Shown here: piece by piece, positions 18,290 to 28,134 of the stretch | Position numbering within the stretch: position 1 is the first letter of the stretch | Layout: every line of letters starts with the position of its first letter | From: CAYVTV01 sp964563105 | GTDB lineage: Bacteria; Bacteroidota; Bacteroidia; Bacteroidales; GCA-2748055 | Direction of reading: 5' to 3' | Assembly (NCBI GenBank): GCA_964563105.1 | Contig: CAZLXM010000002.1 | Location: 50,905 to 114,904, forward strand | Length of the DNA stretch: 64,000 nucleotides | Translations under genes and position numbers: made by a program | Notes under the pieces: generated by a model | Databases searched by the model: none | Told to the model about the DNA's origin: nothing | Seen by the model: only the letters and a program-made list of their open reading frames with translations

Positions 18290-19921
18290 ATGAAACATAA
18301 AATCCTTTACACTTTACTAATCATTCTTTGTGTCTTTGTATATGTTACGGGCCTTTTTCCTGATGTGGGAATTGATTCAGGTAAATATGCCGCAGTAAGC
18401 AGACATATGTACGAAAGCGGGGACTTAATCCACCTCAAAATACATGACGAACCTTATATGCAGAAACCACTGCTCTTTTTCTGGTTATCTTCTTTATCAT
18501 TTTCTGTTTTTGGATTATCAATGTTTGCATTTAAACTTCCTTCTCTCCTTTTTTCTTTCCTGGGAGTTTATTCTACCTTCCGGCTTGCAAAATTATTTTA
18601 TGGTAAAAGTGTTGGAATTATTTCTGCAATAGTTTATGCTACATCACAAATGCTTTTTTTATACAGTAATGATCTGCATACAGATGCATTATTAACGGCA
18701 AACATAATTTTTGGAACGTGGCAGCTTGCTGCTTATATAAAAAACAATAAATATATCAATCTTATCCTTGGCTTCACGGGCATTGGACTGGCAATGATAA
18801 CAAAGGGACCGGTTGGCCTGGCAGTTCCGGCTTTCGCAATAGGCGGACACTTAATAATAAAAAAAGAATGGAAAAAAATATTTTCATTTGACTGGCTTTT
18901 AGCTGTTCCAATTCTTGCAATTATTCTTTATCCGACCCTGAAAGGTATTTATGACCAATTTGGCCCGGAAGGCATTCGCTTTTATTTCCTGACAAATAAT
19001 ATAGGCAGAATAACAGGAAAATATAGCGGGACCAGTACAGATTATTTTTTCTATTTCCATACAATCATCTATATATTTCTGCCCTGGTCACTCTATGTAT
19101 TTATCGCATTTTTTGTAAATGCAGGAAATTTAAAACATAAAAATAAAAGACATGTTAAAAGAACAGAATATATGACTTATTCCGCAATTATTATTTATGT
19201 TTTCATTCTTTCCATATCCAGGCAAAAAGCTCCGCATTACCTTTTCCCGCTAATTCCGTTTCTTTCAATAATTACAGCAGATCTTATTAATAAGGTTGCA
19301 AAAATTGATTCCATGAAAAGAATATATAATTTAATGAAAGTATTCCGGACAGCAATAATTATACTAGTTTGGACGCTGATTTTAGCAGTACTTTTTTATG
19401 TCTTTCCCACAACTAATTTATTTATCCGGATACCACTGACAATAATATTTTTATTACTGATTTTTTCTTTCAGCCCGCGTTTTACAAAAAAGGAAGCTCT
19501 GATAATACCACTGGTTATCACTTCAATCGGGATAAATTTTGTTATTAATGCACATTTTATGCCTTCAGCATTTGAGTATAACGGCGCCATCCAGGCATCA
19601 CGCAGTTTTAACGAGCTGGCTGCAGAAAATGATAAGCTATACACTTATGAATATAACCTGTTTGAAACTTATTTTTATCCTAAGAATGTATCTGTCAGAA
19701 TTTATAATACAGATGAATTAAAACAGGCATTAAACGGTTCTGATGTATGGTTTATTACAACACAGGAAGGATATGAGGAAATTATGGAAATTGCAGGAAA
19801 CAGGATCGCTTATGAAAGTTCTTTTCTATCCAGGAAAATATCGGAATTAAATTTCAATTTCTTCAATCCCTCATTAAGAGAAAAGGATATGAAAAATCTT
19901 TACCTGCTAAAAATTATCTGA
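18290..19921 (+). CDS. ArnT-like (PMT_2/GT39-family) glycosyltransferase
   Basis: A 543-residue integral membrane protein with about ten to twelve helices. The first periplasmic loop (GIDSGKYAAVSRHMYESGD...HDEPYMQKPLLFFWL) matches the acidic first loop of PMT_2/ArnT enzymes. These transfer a sugar from a polyprenyl-phosphate donor to lipid A, protein or another acceptor at the outer face of the inner membrane. The soluble C-terminal domain (about residues 430-543) is also typical. It stands alone between the TetR gene and lspA; acceptor unknown. Confidence 0.85.
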   Translation: MKHKILYTLLIILCVFVYVTGLFPDVGIDSGKYAAVSRHMYESGDLIHLKIHDEPYMQKPLLFFWLSSLSFSVFGLSMFAFKLPSLLFSFLGVYSTFRLAKLFYGKSVGIISAIVYATSQMLFLYSNDLHTDALLTANIIFGTWQLAAYIKNNKYINLILGFTGIGLAMITKGPVGLAVPAFAIGGHLIIKKEWKKIFSFDWLLAVPILAIILYPTLKGIYDQFGPEGIRFYFLTNNIGRITGKYSGTSTDYFFYFHTIIYIFLPWSLYVFIAFFVNAGNLKHKNKRHVKRTEYMTYSAIIIYVFILSISRQKAPHYLFPLIPFLSIITADLINKVAKIDSMKRIYNLMKVFRTAIIILVWTLILAVLFYVFPTTNLFIRIPLTIIFLLLIFSFSPRFTKKEALIIPLVITSIGINFVINAHFMPSAFEYNGAIQASRSFNELAAENDKLYTYEYNLFETYFYPKNVSVRIYNTDELKQALNGSDVWFITTQEGYEEIMEIAGNRIAYESSFLSRKISELNFNFFNPSLREKDMKNLYLLKII

Positions 19922-19953
19922 TCATTCTTATTGTTTCAAAAAGCAGCAGGGAT

Positions 19954-20568
19954 TTATTCTTTTTTTTCGGCAAAAAACCACTTTTGAAAGATCAAAATTA
20001 TAAATACCCCTACTGTAATTGAAGAGTCGGCAATATTAAATACAGGTCTGAAAAATTCAAATGGCTGTCCCCCAAAAAAAGGGAACCAGCCCGGATAATG
20101 CCCTTTTATAATAGGGAAATAAAACATATCCACAACTTTTCCATGCAGGAAGGATGAGTAACCACCACCTTCGGGGAACATAACAGCTAATGAATAGGGG
20201 GTTGATCCTGAAAAGATCATTCCATAAAATAAACTGTCAATTATATTTCCGATTGCACCGGCCATAACCATTGACACAGATATTACAAGTCCCGGATGTG
20301 AATCATTTTTTATTAAATGAAATAGATAAAAGCCAATCCCGCTAACAGCTACAATTCGGAATAAACTAAGTGTCATCTTTCCATAATTTCCCGGAATATC
20401 AATTCCAAAAGCCATTCCATTATTTTCAATAAACTTTATTATAAACCAATTTCCGATAATATGCAAGTCATGATACAATAGCATATTGGTTTTAACAATA
20501 ATTTTTAAAACCTGATCTATAATAAGTATCACGATTATTGTTAATAAAGCTTTACGTCCCAAAGTCAT
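19954..20568 (-). CDS. lspA: Lipoprotein signal peptidase II
   Basis: Cleaves lipoprotein signal peptides before the lipidated cysteine in the inner membrane. A 204-residue protein with four membrane helices. The catalytic aspartates are Asp111 (GAIGNIIDSL) and Asp181 (FNIADSSI). The stretch between them (about 118-174) is longer than in enterobacterial LspA, as is common in Bacteroidota. It follows the DksA-like and ileS genes in the same direction, a typical Bacteroidota order. Confidence 0.95.
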   Translation of the reverse strand: MTLGRKALLTIIVILIIDQVLKIIVKTNMLLYHDLHIIGNWFIIKFIENNGMAFGIDIPGNYGKMTLSLFRIVAVSGIGFYLFHLIKNDSHPGLVISVSMVMAGAIGNIIDSLFYGMIFSGSTPYSLAVMFPEGGGYSSFLHGKVVDMFYFPIIKGHYPGWFPFFGGQPFEFFRPVFNIADSSITVGVFIILIFQKWFFAEKKE

Positions 20569-20686
20569 AATTAAAGTTTCATTTTCCCGCCGGGGTAAGG
20601 TTGGATATAAAATTTATATATCTCCTTTATCATCTAAGATTATACTATATGTGGTAATTTTAAGGCATTCTTATGTTAATAAGATA

Positions 20687-21067
20687 TTAACGGGCGCCTT
20701 TTTCTTTTGCATCAACCGTAAGTGTGGCATGTGGAACTGCCCTTAATCTTTCTTTTGGTATCAACACACCTGACTCCCGGCATATACCATAGGTTTTATT
20801 TTCTATACGGACCAAAGCAGCCTGCAGATGTTGAATAAATTTCTGCTGCCTCTGGGCCAGTTTACCGGCTTCTTCCTTGGAAAGCGTTGCAGCCCCCTCT
20901 TCCAACACCTTAAAAGTTGGTGAGGTATCCTGTGTATCATTATTATCACTCATGGTTATTGAACTTTTCAATAACTCATAATCCTGTTTGGCTTTTTCAA
21001 GCTTTTGCAAAATAATCTGCCTGAATTCATCCAGCTCCTCATCTGTGTATCTCGTCTTTTCAGCCAT
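20687..21067 (-). CDS. DksA/TraR-like protein lacking most zinc cysteines
   Basis: A 126-residue protein with a long coiled-coil hairpin (about residues 5-88) followed by the DksA C-terminal segment YGICRESGVLIPKERLRAVP. Only Cys96 remains of the usual four zinc ligands; this form is common in Bacteroidota. DksA proteins bind RNA polymerase through the secondary channel and modulate the stringent response. Position between ileS and lspA is usual for this phylum. Whether it affects RNA polymerase here is inferred. Confidence 0.85.
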   Translation of the reverse strand: MAEKTRYTDEELDEFRQIILQKLEKAKQDYELLKSSITMSDNNDTQDTSPTFKVLEEGAATLSKEEAGKLAQRQQKFIQHLQAALVRIENKTYGICRESGVLIPKERLRAVPHATLTVDAKEKGAR

Positions 21068-21125
21068 GGCATTAAAAATTAAATTTCCCTAAATTTAAAC
21101 AATTTTTTAAGAATTGCATACCATA

Positions 21126-24100
21126 TTAGGATATCCTGACAATTTTTATCAATGTCCTTATACCCTCATCGATTTCAATCTCCCTTGAATCCTCATTTAA
21201 ACTGTCAACAAGGTTGATCTTACCTGCAAGAGTTTGTGAGCCAATATAATCTTTATATCTGATTATGGCTTCATTTAGAGCATCATGTTTACAAATTTCA
21301 ATCATTATTTTATCCGTTACATCAAATCCTCTTTCTTTACGGATATTTTGAATACGATTAACAAATTCCCTCGCTATACCTTCATATCTGAGATCATCAG
21401 TAATATTAATATCAAGTGCAACTGTAAGTTTACCCTCATTAGCTACAAGCCAGCCCGGAATATCTTCCGATACAATCTCAACATCATCAAGGGACAGGAT
21501 TATCTTATCATCTCCCGGACCGAACTCAAATTTACCTTCCTTTTCAAAACGATTAATATCCTGGTTAGTCATAGCACTAATCCTTTCATTGATGGCCTTC
21601 ATTTTTTTGCCATATTTAGGCCCCAGCTTTTTAAAATCAGGTTTTATCCTTTTAACCAGAATATCTTCAGTATTTGTGATAAATTTAACCTCTTTTACAT
21701 TTACTTCCGACAATATCAATCCTTTCACAGATTCAAACTTTTCAACAAACCCTTCCTCCGGAACAGGTATCATCATCTGATTTAAAGGCTGACGAACTTT
21801 TATATTCACACGCCTTCTGAGACTTAACACCATAGAAGATACAGCCTGTGCAATTTTCATCCTTTCTTCAAGATCCTTATCAATGAGGCTTTCATCATAA
21901 TCAGGAAAATCTGCTAAATGAACTGAATTTACGGAATACTTCCCGGTAATATCATTAAGGTCCCGGAATATTTTATCCATATAAAAGGGTGCAATTGGAG
22001 ATGCAATGATCACAACACTCTTAAGGCAGGTATAAAGAGTTTGATAGGCAGCAAGTTTATCCTTGCTGTATTCACCACCCCAGTAACGTTTCCTGTTAAG
22101 CCTCACATACCAGTTACTCAGATTATCAATTACAAATTCCTGGATCAGGCGTCCTGCCCTGGTAATTTCGTAATCATCATAATTCTTCTTCACTTCTTTA
22201 ATAAGTGAATTAAGTAAAGAGATAATCCAGCGATCAATTTCAGGCCTTTCATTAACGGCAATTTCATCTTCACTGAAAGTGAAACTATCAACATTGGCAT
22301 AAAGGGCAAAGAAAGAATAAGTATTGTAGAGTGTGCCAAAAAATTTCCTCTTTACTTCTTCCAGCCCGCCTTCATCAAATTTCAGATTATCCCATGGCTG
22401 GGCATTTGTCATCATATACCAGCGTAATGGGTCAGACCCGTATTTTTCAATCGTTGTAAAAGGATCTACAGCATTGCCAAGGCGCTTCGACATCTTATTC
22501 CCATTCTTATCGAGGACTAAACCATTTGAAATGATATTCCTGAAGGATACATTATCAAATAATAACACAGCAATCGCATGGAGAGTAAAAAACCAGCCCC
22601 TCGTCTGGTCAACACCTTCAGCAATAAAATCGGCAGGAAAAAAATGATGAAAATTATCTTTGTTCTCAAATGGATAATGAACCTGGGCATAAGGCATAGC
22701 TCCTGAATCAAACCATACATCAATTAGATCAGGCTCCCTGAATAATTTTTTGCCTGAAGGGCTAACAAGAATTATATCATCAACAAATGGCCTGTGAAGA
22801 TCAAATTGGCCATAATTATTATCAGAAAAATCTCCTTCTTTGAATCCGGAAAGAAAATTAGAAGACATAAATCCTGCCTTTATAGATTTTTCGATTTCTT
22901 TTTTTAATTCAGCAACAGAACCTATACAGACCATTTCTTTTTTATCTTCCGATACCCATATAGGAAGAGGTGTACCCCAGAATCTGGAACGTGAAAGATT
23001 CCAGTCAACGAGATTTTCAAGCCATTTTCCAAATCTTCCGCTTCCGGTCGATTCAGGTTTCCAGTTAATCGTATTATTTAAAGCGATCATCCTGTCTTTC
23101 ATTGCTGTTGTCCTGATAAACCAGGAATCCAGCGGATAATAAAGAACAGGTTTATCAGTTCTCCAGCAATGTGGATAATTATGTATATGCTTCTCTATTT
23201 TAAAAGCCTTATTATTAAGCTTCAGGTGAACAGATATATCAACATCAACTGTATCAGCATCCTCAGGAATTGATTCATCATATTCATTCTTAACAAATCT
23301 TCCGGCAAATTCACTGTACAATCCAATATTAACATTTTTTATCACAAAATCGGGATCCATATCCCTGACAGGCATAAACTTACCCTGACGGTCAACTAAG
23401 GGGCAGATCATACCTTCTTTATCAGGCACAGTTAATGGCGCTATATTATTTTCCTGTGCCACTTTAAGGTCATCAGCACCAAAAGTCGGGGCAACATGAA
23501 CCACTCCTGTACCATCTTCTGTTGTAACAAAATCGCCGGTAATTACCCTGAAAGCATTTTCACCGGGATTAACCCATTCAAGTAGTTGTTCATATTTTAT
23601 TCCAGTCAGGTCTTTTCCGGAATATTCGGCTATTATTTTATAGGGTAATGACTTATCGCCCGGAAGAAATACAAAAGGTTTAGTAGCTGCATTCATATCC
23701 GGAAAATATACATTAAAGCGATCTTTTGCAATGATCACAGTAATCTTATTTCCATTGTAAGGATTGAATGTCTCAACTTTCAAATATTTTATGGCTGCAC
23801 CTACAGCAAGTGCAGTATTTGAAGGAAGGGTCCAGGGTGTAGTTGTCCAGGCAAGAATATATACCGGACTTGAAACATCTTTGAATAAAAATTCAGACTC
23901 AATATTCCGTACTACTTTAAACATTGCAGTACAGGTAGTGTCCTTAACATCCCTGTAACATCCGGGCTGATTAAGCTCATGCGTGCTAAGGCCTGTCCCG
24001 GCAGCAGGTGAATAAGGCTGAATGGTGTAGCCCTTATACAAAAGATCCTTTTTAAACATTTCTTTCAATAACCACCATAGAGTTTCAATATAGCGATTAT

Positions 24101-24560
24101 CATAAGTAATGTATGGATCCTGCATGTCAACCCAATAACCCATTTTATCCGTAAGCTCTTCCCACTCACGGGTATATTTCATCACTTCCTTTTTACAGTG
24201 ATCATTATATTCAGCAATGGATATAGTTTTTCCTATATCCTCTTTAGTGATTTTCAATGACTGTTCCACAGCAAGTTCAACAGGTAATCCATGTGTATCC
24301 CATCCCGCTTTCCTTTCAACCCTGAATCCTTCAAGAGTCTTAAAACGGCAAATAATATCTTTTATGGTCCGTGAAATTACGTGATGAATACCTGGTTTCC
24401 CATTTGCTGAAGGCGGGCCTTCATAAAATACAAAATCCCGGGAATTTCGGCGGGCATCTATGCTTTTATGGAAAGTATCTTCATCTTTCCATATTTTAAG
24501 CATTTCCCTGTTAATAATAGCAAGGTCAAAGTTCTTATATTCATTGAACCTTTTATCCAT
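21126..24560 (-). CDS. ileS: Isoleucyl-tRNA synthetase, clade 2
   Basis: Charges tRNA-Ile. I chose the internal ATG at 24560 (MDKRFNEYKNFDLAIINREM), giving about 1144 residues; the ATG at 24599 adds 13 atypical residues. The HIGH region is PPSANGKPGIHH, the editing domain contains GWDTHGLPVE-type and WTTTPWTLPSNTAL motifs, and the KMSKS loop is NKMSKRLGNAVDP. These features place it in the clade 2 (eukaryote-like) IleRS group typical of Bacteroidota. Clade 2 enzymes are often less sensitive to mupirocin; that is family knowledge, not shown here. Confidence 0.96.
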   Translation of the reverse strand: MDKRFNEYKNFDLAIINREMLKIWKDEDTFHKSIDARRNSRDFVFYEGPPSANGKPGIHHVISRTIKDIICRFKTLEGFRVERKAGWDTHGLPVELAVEQSLKITKEDIGKTISIAEYNDHCKKEVMKYTREWEELTDKMGYWVDMQDPYITYDNRYIETLWWLLKEMFKKDLLYKGYTIQPYSPAAGTGLSTHELNQPGCYRDVKDTTCTAMFKVVRNIESEFLFKDVSSPVYILAWTTTPWTLPSNTALAVGAAIKYLKVETFNPYNGNKITVIIAKDRFNVYFPDMNAATKPFVFLPGDKSLPYKIIAEYSGKDLTGIKYEQLLEWVNPGENAFRVITGDFVTTEDGTGVVHVAPTFGADDLKVAQENNIAPLTVPDKEGMICPLVDRQGKFMPVRDMDPDFVIKNVNIGLYSEFAGRFVKNEYDESIPEDADTVDVDISVHLKLNNKAFKIEKHIHNYPHCWRTDKPVLYYPLDSWFIRTTAMKDRMIALNNTINWKPESTGSGRFGKWLENLVDWNLSRSRFWGTPLPIWVSEDKKEMVCIGSVAELKKEIEKSIKAGFMSSNFLSGFKEGDFSDNNYGQFDLHRPFVDDIILVSPSGKKLFREPDLIDVWFDSGAMPYAQVHYPFENKDNFHHFFPADFIAEGVDQTRGWFFTLHAIAVLLFDNVSFRNIISNGLVLDKNGNKMSKRLGNAVDPFTTIEKYGSDPLRWYMMTNAQPWDNLKFDEGGLEEVKRKFFGTLYNTYSFFALYANVDSFTFSEDEIAVNERPEIDRWIISLLNSLIKEVKKNYDDYEITRAGRLIQEFVIDNLSNWYVRLNRKRYWGGEYSKDKLAAYQTLYTCLKSVVIIASPIAPFYMDKIFRDLNDITGKYSVNSVHLADFPDYDESLIDKDLEERMKIAQAVSSMVLSLRRRVNIKVRQPLNQMMIPVPEEGFVEKFESVKGLILSEVNVKEVKFITNTEDILVKRIKPDFKKLGPKYGKKMKAINERISAMTNQDINRFEKEGKFEFGPGDDKIILSLDDVEIVSEDIPGWLVANEGKLTVALDINITDDLRYEGIAREFVNRIQNIRKERGFDVTDKIMIEICKHDALNEAIIRYKDYIGSQTLAGKINLVDSLNEDSREIEIDEGIRTLIKIVRIS

Positions 24561-24882
24561 TCTGAATTCAATTAATCTATTATTTTTAAAATCCCACAAA
24601 GTTAGAAAAAAAAATGATTTTTACTAAAAGCCAAAAAAGCTTGTCCAAGTCATAATTCTTTGAATAGTATTTAGATGAATTTAAATAAAAAAATCTGAAC
24701 AGCGATATATTTATAGATATTGAAGATAAAATAAAGCTGTAAGAAATAACTATAAACAATATACTAATTTTTGTAAATAATCTGGTGATGCCCCCTTATA
24801 AGGCAAAAAAAACCTAACTTTGCAATTCACTATTAATAAATATATTATTTCAGCCCGCTTTAATAATTAAAATTCAAATATT
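24561..24882 (+). promoter_or_regulatory. Divergent ileS/ribE intergenic region with ribE -7 box
   Basis: A 322-bp AT-rich spacer. TAACTTTG at 24815-24822 is a full -7 match 60 bp before ribE. The stretch at 24781-24807 is GC-richer than its surroundings but shows no FMN-riboswitch conserved core that I can recognise. I see no gene, tRNA or convincing terminator here. Confidence 0.45.
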
Positions 24883-25488
24883 ATGTTTTCAGGAATTGTT
24901 GAAGAAACTGCCATAGTTGAGAAAATTGTAAAAGAAAAAGAAAATATACATATTACTTTATCCTGTTCATTTGTAGATGAATTAAAAATTGACCAGAGCA
25001 TATCCCATAACGGAGTTTGTCTTACAGTTGTTGCAAAAGATAAAAACACATATACTGTAACTGCGATTATGGAAACTCTTTTAAAATCAAACCTTGGATT
25101 ATTAAAACCCGGAGATAAAGTTAATCTCGAAAGAAGTGTTAAAATGGACGGACGTCTTGACGGTCACATGGTCCAGGGACACGTTGATACAACCGCCATT
25201 TGTACGGGAGTAAGAGAGTCTGAAGGAAGCTGGTATTTCAGCTTTTCCTTTGATAAAACAAACGATGAATTCTTAACTGTTGAAAAAGGCTCAGTTTCAG
25301 TAAACGGAGTATCACTCACTGTGGTTAATTCAAAAGACAAGTCATTTGAAGTGGCCATTATTCCTTATACCTATGATGTTACTAATTTTCATGCCATTAA
25401 AGAAGGAACAGTTGTAAATATTGAATTTGACATAATTGGAAAATATATCGCAAGAATTTTAAAGCAACAATTGGGTAAAGAATCATAA
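24883..25488 (+). CDS. ribE: Riboflavin synthase alpha subunit
   Basis: Forms riboflavin from two molecules of 6,7-dimethyl-8-ribityllumazine. A 201-residue protein of two tandem Lum_binding domains. The first starts MFSGIVE and includes SHNGVCLTV; the second starts after MVQGHVD and includes SVNGVSLTV. The length and the duplicated NGVxLTV signature are diagnostic. It lies alone ahead of cysS with no other rib gene here. Confidence 0.96.
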   Translation: MFSGIVEETAIVEKIVKEKENIHITLSCSFVDELKIDQSISHNGVCLTVVAKDKNTYTVTAIMETLLKSNLGLLKPGDKVNLERSVKMDGRLDGHMVQGHVDTTAICTGVRESEGSWYFSFSFDKTNDEFLTVEKGSVSVNGVSLTVVNSKDKSFEVAIIPYTYDVTNFHAIKEGTVVNIEFDIIGKYIARILKQQLGKES

Positions 25489-25542
25489 TAACCCTGAAAC
25501 CAGTAAAAATTAATAATTATCCTTTAAAACATTAATAATAGA

Positions 25543-27015
25543 GTGGAACCTTTGTGGATTTATAATACCCTCACCCGGAAAAAAGAAATTTTTAAACCCT
25601 TAAATCCTTCTCATGTAGGTATATATGTATGCGGGCCCACAGTTTATGGTGATGCTCATTTGGGACATGCCAGACCGGCTGTTACATTTGATCTTTTATA
25701 CAGATATTTAAAATTTATCGGATATAAAGTAAGATATGTCAGAAACATAACTGATGTGGGGCATCTTGAAAATGATGCTGATGAAGGAGAAGATAAAGTA
25801 GGGAAAAAAGCCAGGCTTGAGCAGTTGGAGCCTATGGAGATCTCTCAGTATTATATTAATCGCTACCATCTTAATATGCAATTACTGAATGTTCTTCCAC
25901 CTGATATTGAACCATTGGCATCAGGGCATATTATTGAACAGCAAATTATGATCAAAAAAATTATCGAATCAGGATTTGCTTATGAATCGAACGGGTCTGT
26001 TTATTTTGATGTAATAAAATATAACCGGTTCCATCCTTATGGAAAGCTTTCGGGGAGAAAAATTGAAGAACTCTTAATAAATACCCGTGAACTGGAAGGC
26101 ACAGGCGAAAAGCGTAATCCTCTCGATTTTGCTCTCTGGAAAAAAGCAAGCCCATTACATGTTATGAGATGGCCCTCTCCCTGGGGAGAAGGGTTCCCCG
26201 GCTGGCATATTGAGTGCTCATCTATGTCAGAAAAATATCTTGGAAAAACTTTTGATATTCATGGTGGAGGTATGGACCTCCTTTTCCCGCATCATGAATG
26301 TGAAATCGCACAAACAGTGGCAGCAAACGGTAAAGAATCCGTTCAATACTGGATGCATAATAATCTGATCACAATCGGCGGACAAAAAATGGGGAAGTCA
26401 CTCGGAAATTTTATCACTCTGGAAGAATTATTCTCCGGCTCACATAAGCTTCTGGATAAAAGCTATTCTCCAATGACGATCAGATTTTTTATCTTGCAGG
26501 CTCATTACAGAGGAACTCTCGATTTTAGTAATAATGCACTTCAGGCAGCAGAAAGGGGCCTGGCACGTTTGACAGGATCTTTACAAAACCTGAAAAAGGT
26601 TGTACCATCATCCCATTCAACAATAAATGTAAATGAGCTTAAATCTTCATGCCATAATGCCATGAATGATGACCTTAACAGCCCTGCAGCAATTGCTTCT
26701 CTCTTTGATACAGTAAAAATTATCAATCTTCTTAGAGAAGGAAAAGAATTTATTAACGAAAACGATCTTTCTGAATTATATTCCTTTATGTATAACTTTA
26801 TTACGGATGTTCTGGGACTGGAAATTGAAAATAAAGATGAAAATGTAAATAAATCAGATAATCTGGTTGAAATGATACTTAATATCAGGAAAGAAGCAAA
26901 AGAAAGGAGCGACTTTCAACTTTCAGATCAGATACGAAATGAACTTGAAAAGATCGGAATAATAGTGAAAGATTTAAAAAATGGCTTTGAATGGAAATGG
27001 AAGGAAACAGAATAA
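25543..27015 (+). CDS. cysS: Cysteinyl-tRNA synthetase
   Basis: Charges tRNA-Cys. A 490-residue class I synthetase starting at GTG (MEPLWIYNTLTRK). It has the VCGPTVYG zinc cysteine, the HIGH motif HLGHARP, the WHIECSSMS and HGGGMDLLFPHHECE zinc/active-site motifs, and the loop QKMGKSLGNF. The C-terminal helical anticodon region is present. Its stop codon abuts the stop of the histidine kinase gene with no base between. Confidence 0.97.
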   Translation: MEPLWIYNTLTRKKEIFKPLNPSHVGIYVCGPTVYGDAHLGHARPAVTFDLLYRYLKFIGYKVRYVRNITDVGHLENDADEGEDKVGKKARLEQLEPMEISQYYINRYHLNMQLLNVLPPDIEPLASGHIIEQQIMIKKIIESGFAYESNGSVYFDVIKYNRFHPYGKLSGRKIEELLINTRELEGTGEKRNPLDFALWKKASPLHVMRWPSPWGEGFPGWHIECSSMSEKYLGKTFDIHGGGMDLLFPHHECEIAQTVAANGKESVQYWMHNNLITIGGQKMGKSLGNFITLEELFSGSHKLLDKSYSPMTIRFFILQAHYRGTLDFSNNALQAAERGLARLTGSLQNLKKVVPSSHSTINVNELKSSCHNAMNDDLNSPAAIASLFDTVKIINLLREGKEFINENDLSELYSFMYNFITDVLGLEIENKDENVNKSDNLVEMILNIRKEAKERSDFQLSDQIRNELEKIGIIVKDLKNGFEWKWKETE

Positions 27016-28059
27016 TTATTCCTGACTTTTATTTAAAGTAAAAACAAAAGAACTTCCCTTTTCAGTAGTACTACGTACATTAATTGTCTGTTCGTGCCCT
27101 TCAATTATATGTTTTACAATGGAAAGCCCCAGACCTGTACCTCCCAGGTTACGTGAGCGTGATTTATCTGTCCTGAAAAACCTTTCAAAAATCCTGGGCA
27201 GATCTTTCTCTGTTATCCCTATACCATTATCAGAAATGTCAACTAATACTCTCTGGCCCATATCCATAAAAGAAACAACTGTTTTCCCGTTCTTTTTCCC
27301 ATAATTAATAGAGTTAACAATCAAATTATTAAATACTTCATGCATTTTTTTTCTGTCAGCCATGACCATTACAGGCTTATTATAATTTGAAGCAAAAGAT
27401 AATTTAATACCACGTTGCTCTGCCATGATCTCAAGCATATCATATACCTCTTCAACTAATTTTACAAGATCAAACTCTTCCATTTCCAGTTTAAGTTCTC
27501 CCGATTCAAGTCTTGAAATAGATTCCAGATCTTCAACAATTGAGATCATACGGTTTATACTTTGTTCTGTCCTCTCAAGGTAAAGTTTATTGATGGAAGG
27601 GTCCTCCATACCTCCGTCAAGAAGTGTTAATATATAACCCTGAATATTAAAAATTGGAGTTTTTAATTCATGCATAACATTTCCAAGAAAATCTTTTCTA
27701 TACTTTTCTAATTGTTTAAGTTTTTTAATCTCCTTAGTTTTCTTTTCTGCCCAGTCTTCCACTTCCCTGTTTGCCTGCAAAATAATATCTTTCCCCAGTC
27801 GCCTGCTAAGTTCCTTGTGTGAAATAGTATGTTCAAGGATAGTTTTATAAATAGGTTTAATTTTTGAAAAAATAAAATTACTAAGAGTGTAATATGCAAC
27901 TGAATATGTAATTATAAAAAATAATATTGCTGAAACAGCAGCCCATATCCAGAGCTTCTCAGGACGAAGATAATAAAGAAGAAACATAGTTCCTGTAAAC
28001 AAAATAAACAGAAAGAAAGCTAATAAAGCAGCCAGTTTTTTGGGTGAAAAATACTTCAT
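27016..28059 (-). CDS. Orphan sensor histidine kinase (PhoR-like)
   Basis: A 347-residue membrane kinase with two helices (about residues 8-30 and 36-58) separated by only five residues, so it has no periplasmic sensor domain. The dimerisation helix carries His130 in MHELKTPIF. The ATPase domain has N (NLIVNSINYG), G1 (DISDNGIGI), F (RIFERFFR) and G2 (GGTGLGLSIV) boxes. It may sense a membrane or cytoplasmic signal. No response regulator is adjacent. The gene ends exactly where cysS ends on the other strand. Confidence 0.92.
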   Translation of the reverse strand: MKYFSPKKLAALLAFFLFILFTGTMFLLYYLRPEKLWIWAAVSAILFFIITYSVAYYTLSNFIFSKIKPIYKTILEHTISHKELSRRLGKDIILQANREVEDWAEKKTKEIKKLKQLEKYRKDFLGNVMHELKTPIFNIQGYILTLLDGGMEDPSINKLYLERTEQSINRMISIVEDLESISRLESGELKLEMEEFDLVKLVEEVYDMLEIMAEQRGIKLSFASNYNKPVMVMADRKKMHEVFNNLIVNSINYGKKNGKTVVSFMDMGQRVLVDISDNGIGITEKDLPRIFERFFRTDKSRSRNLGGTGLGLSIVKHIIEGHEQTINVRSTTEKGSSFVFTLNKSQE

Positions 28060-28134
28060 ATAAAAAATTTTTACTTATATTTTTGTTGAGGAAACTATTT
28101 TAAACAATTCTATAATAATATGCAAAATAAATTT

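Noticed and set aside
24600..24882. Possible FMN riboswitch before ribE
   Set aside because: The conserved riboswitch core is not recognisable, and a plain -7 box explains the leader.
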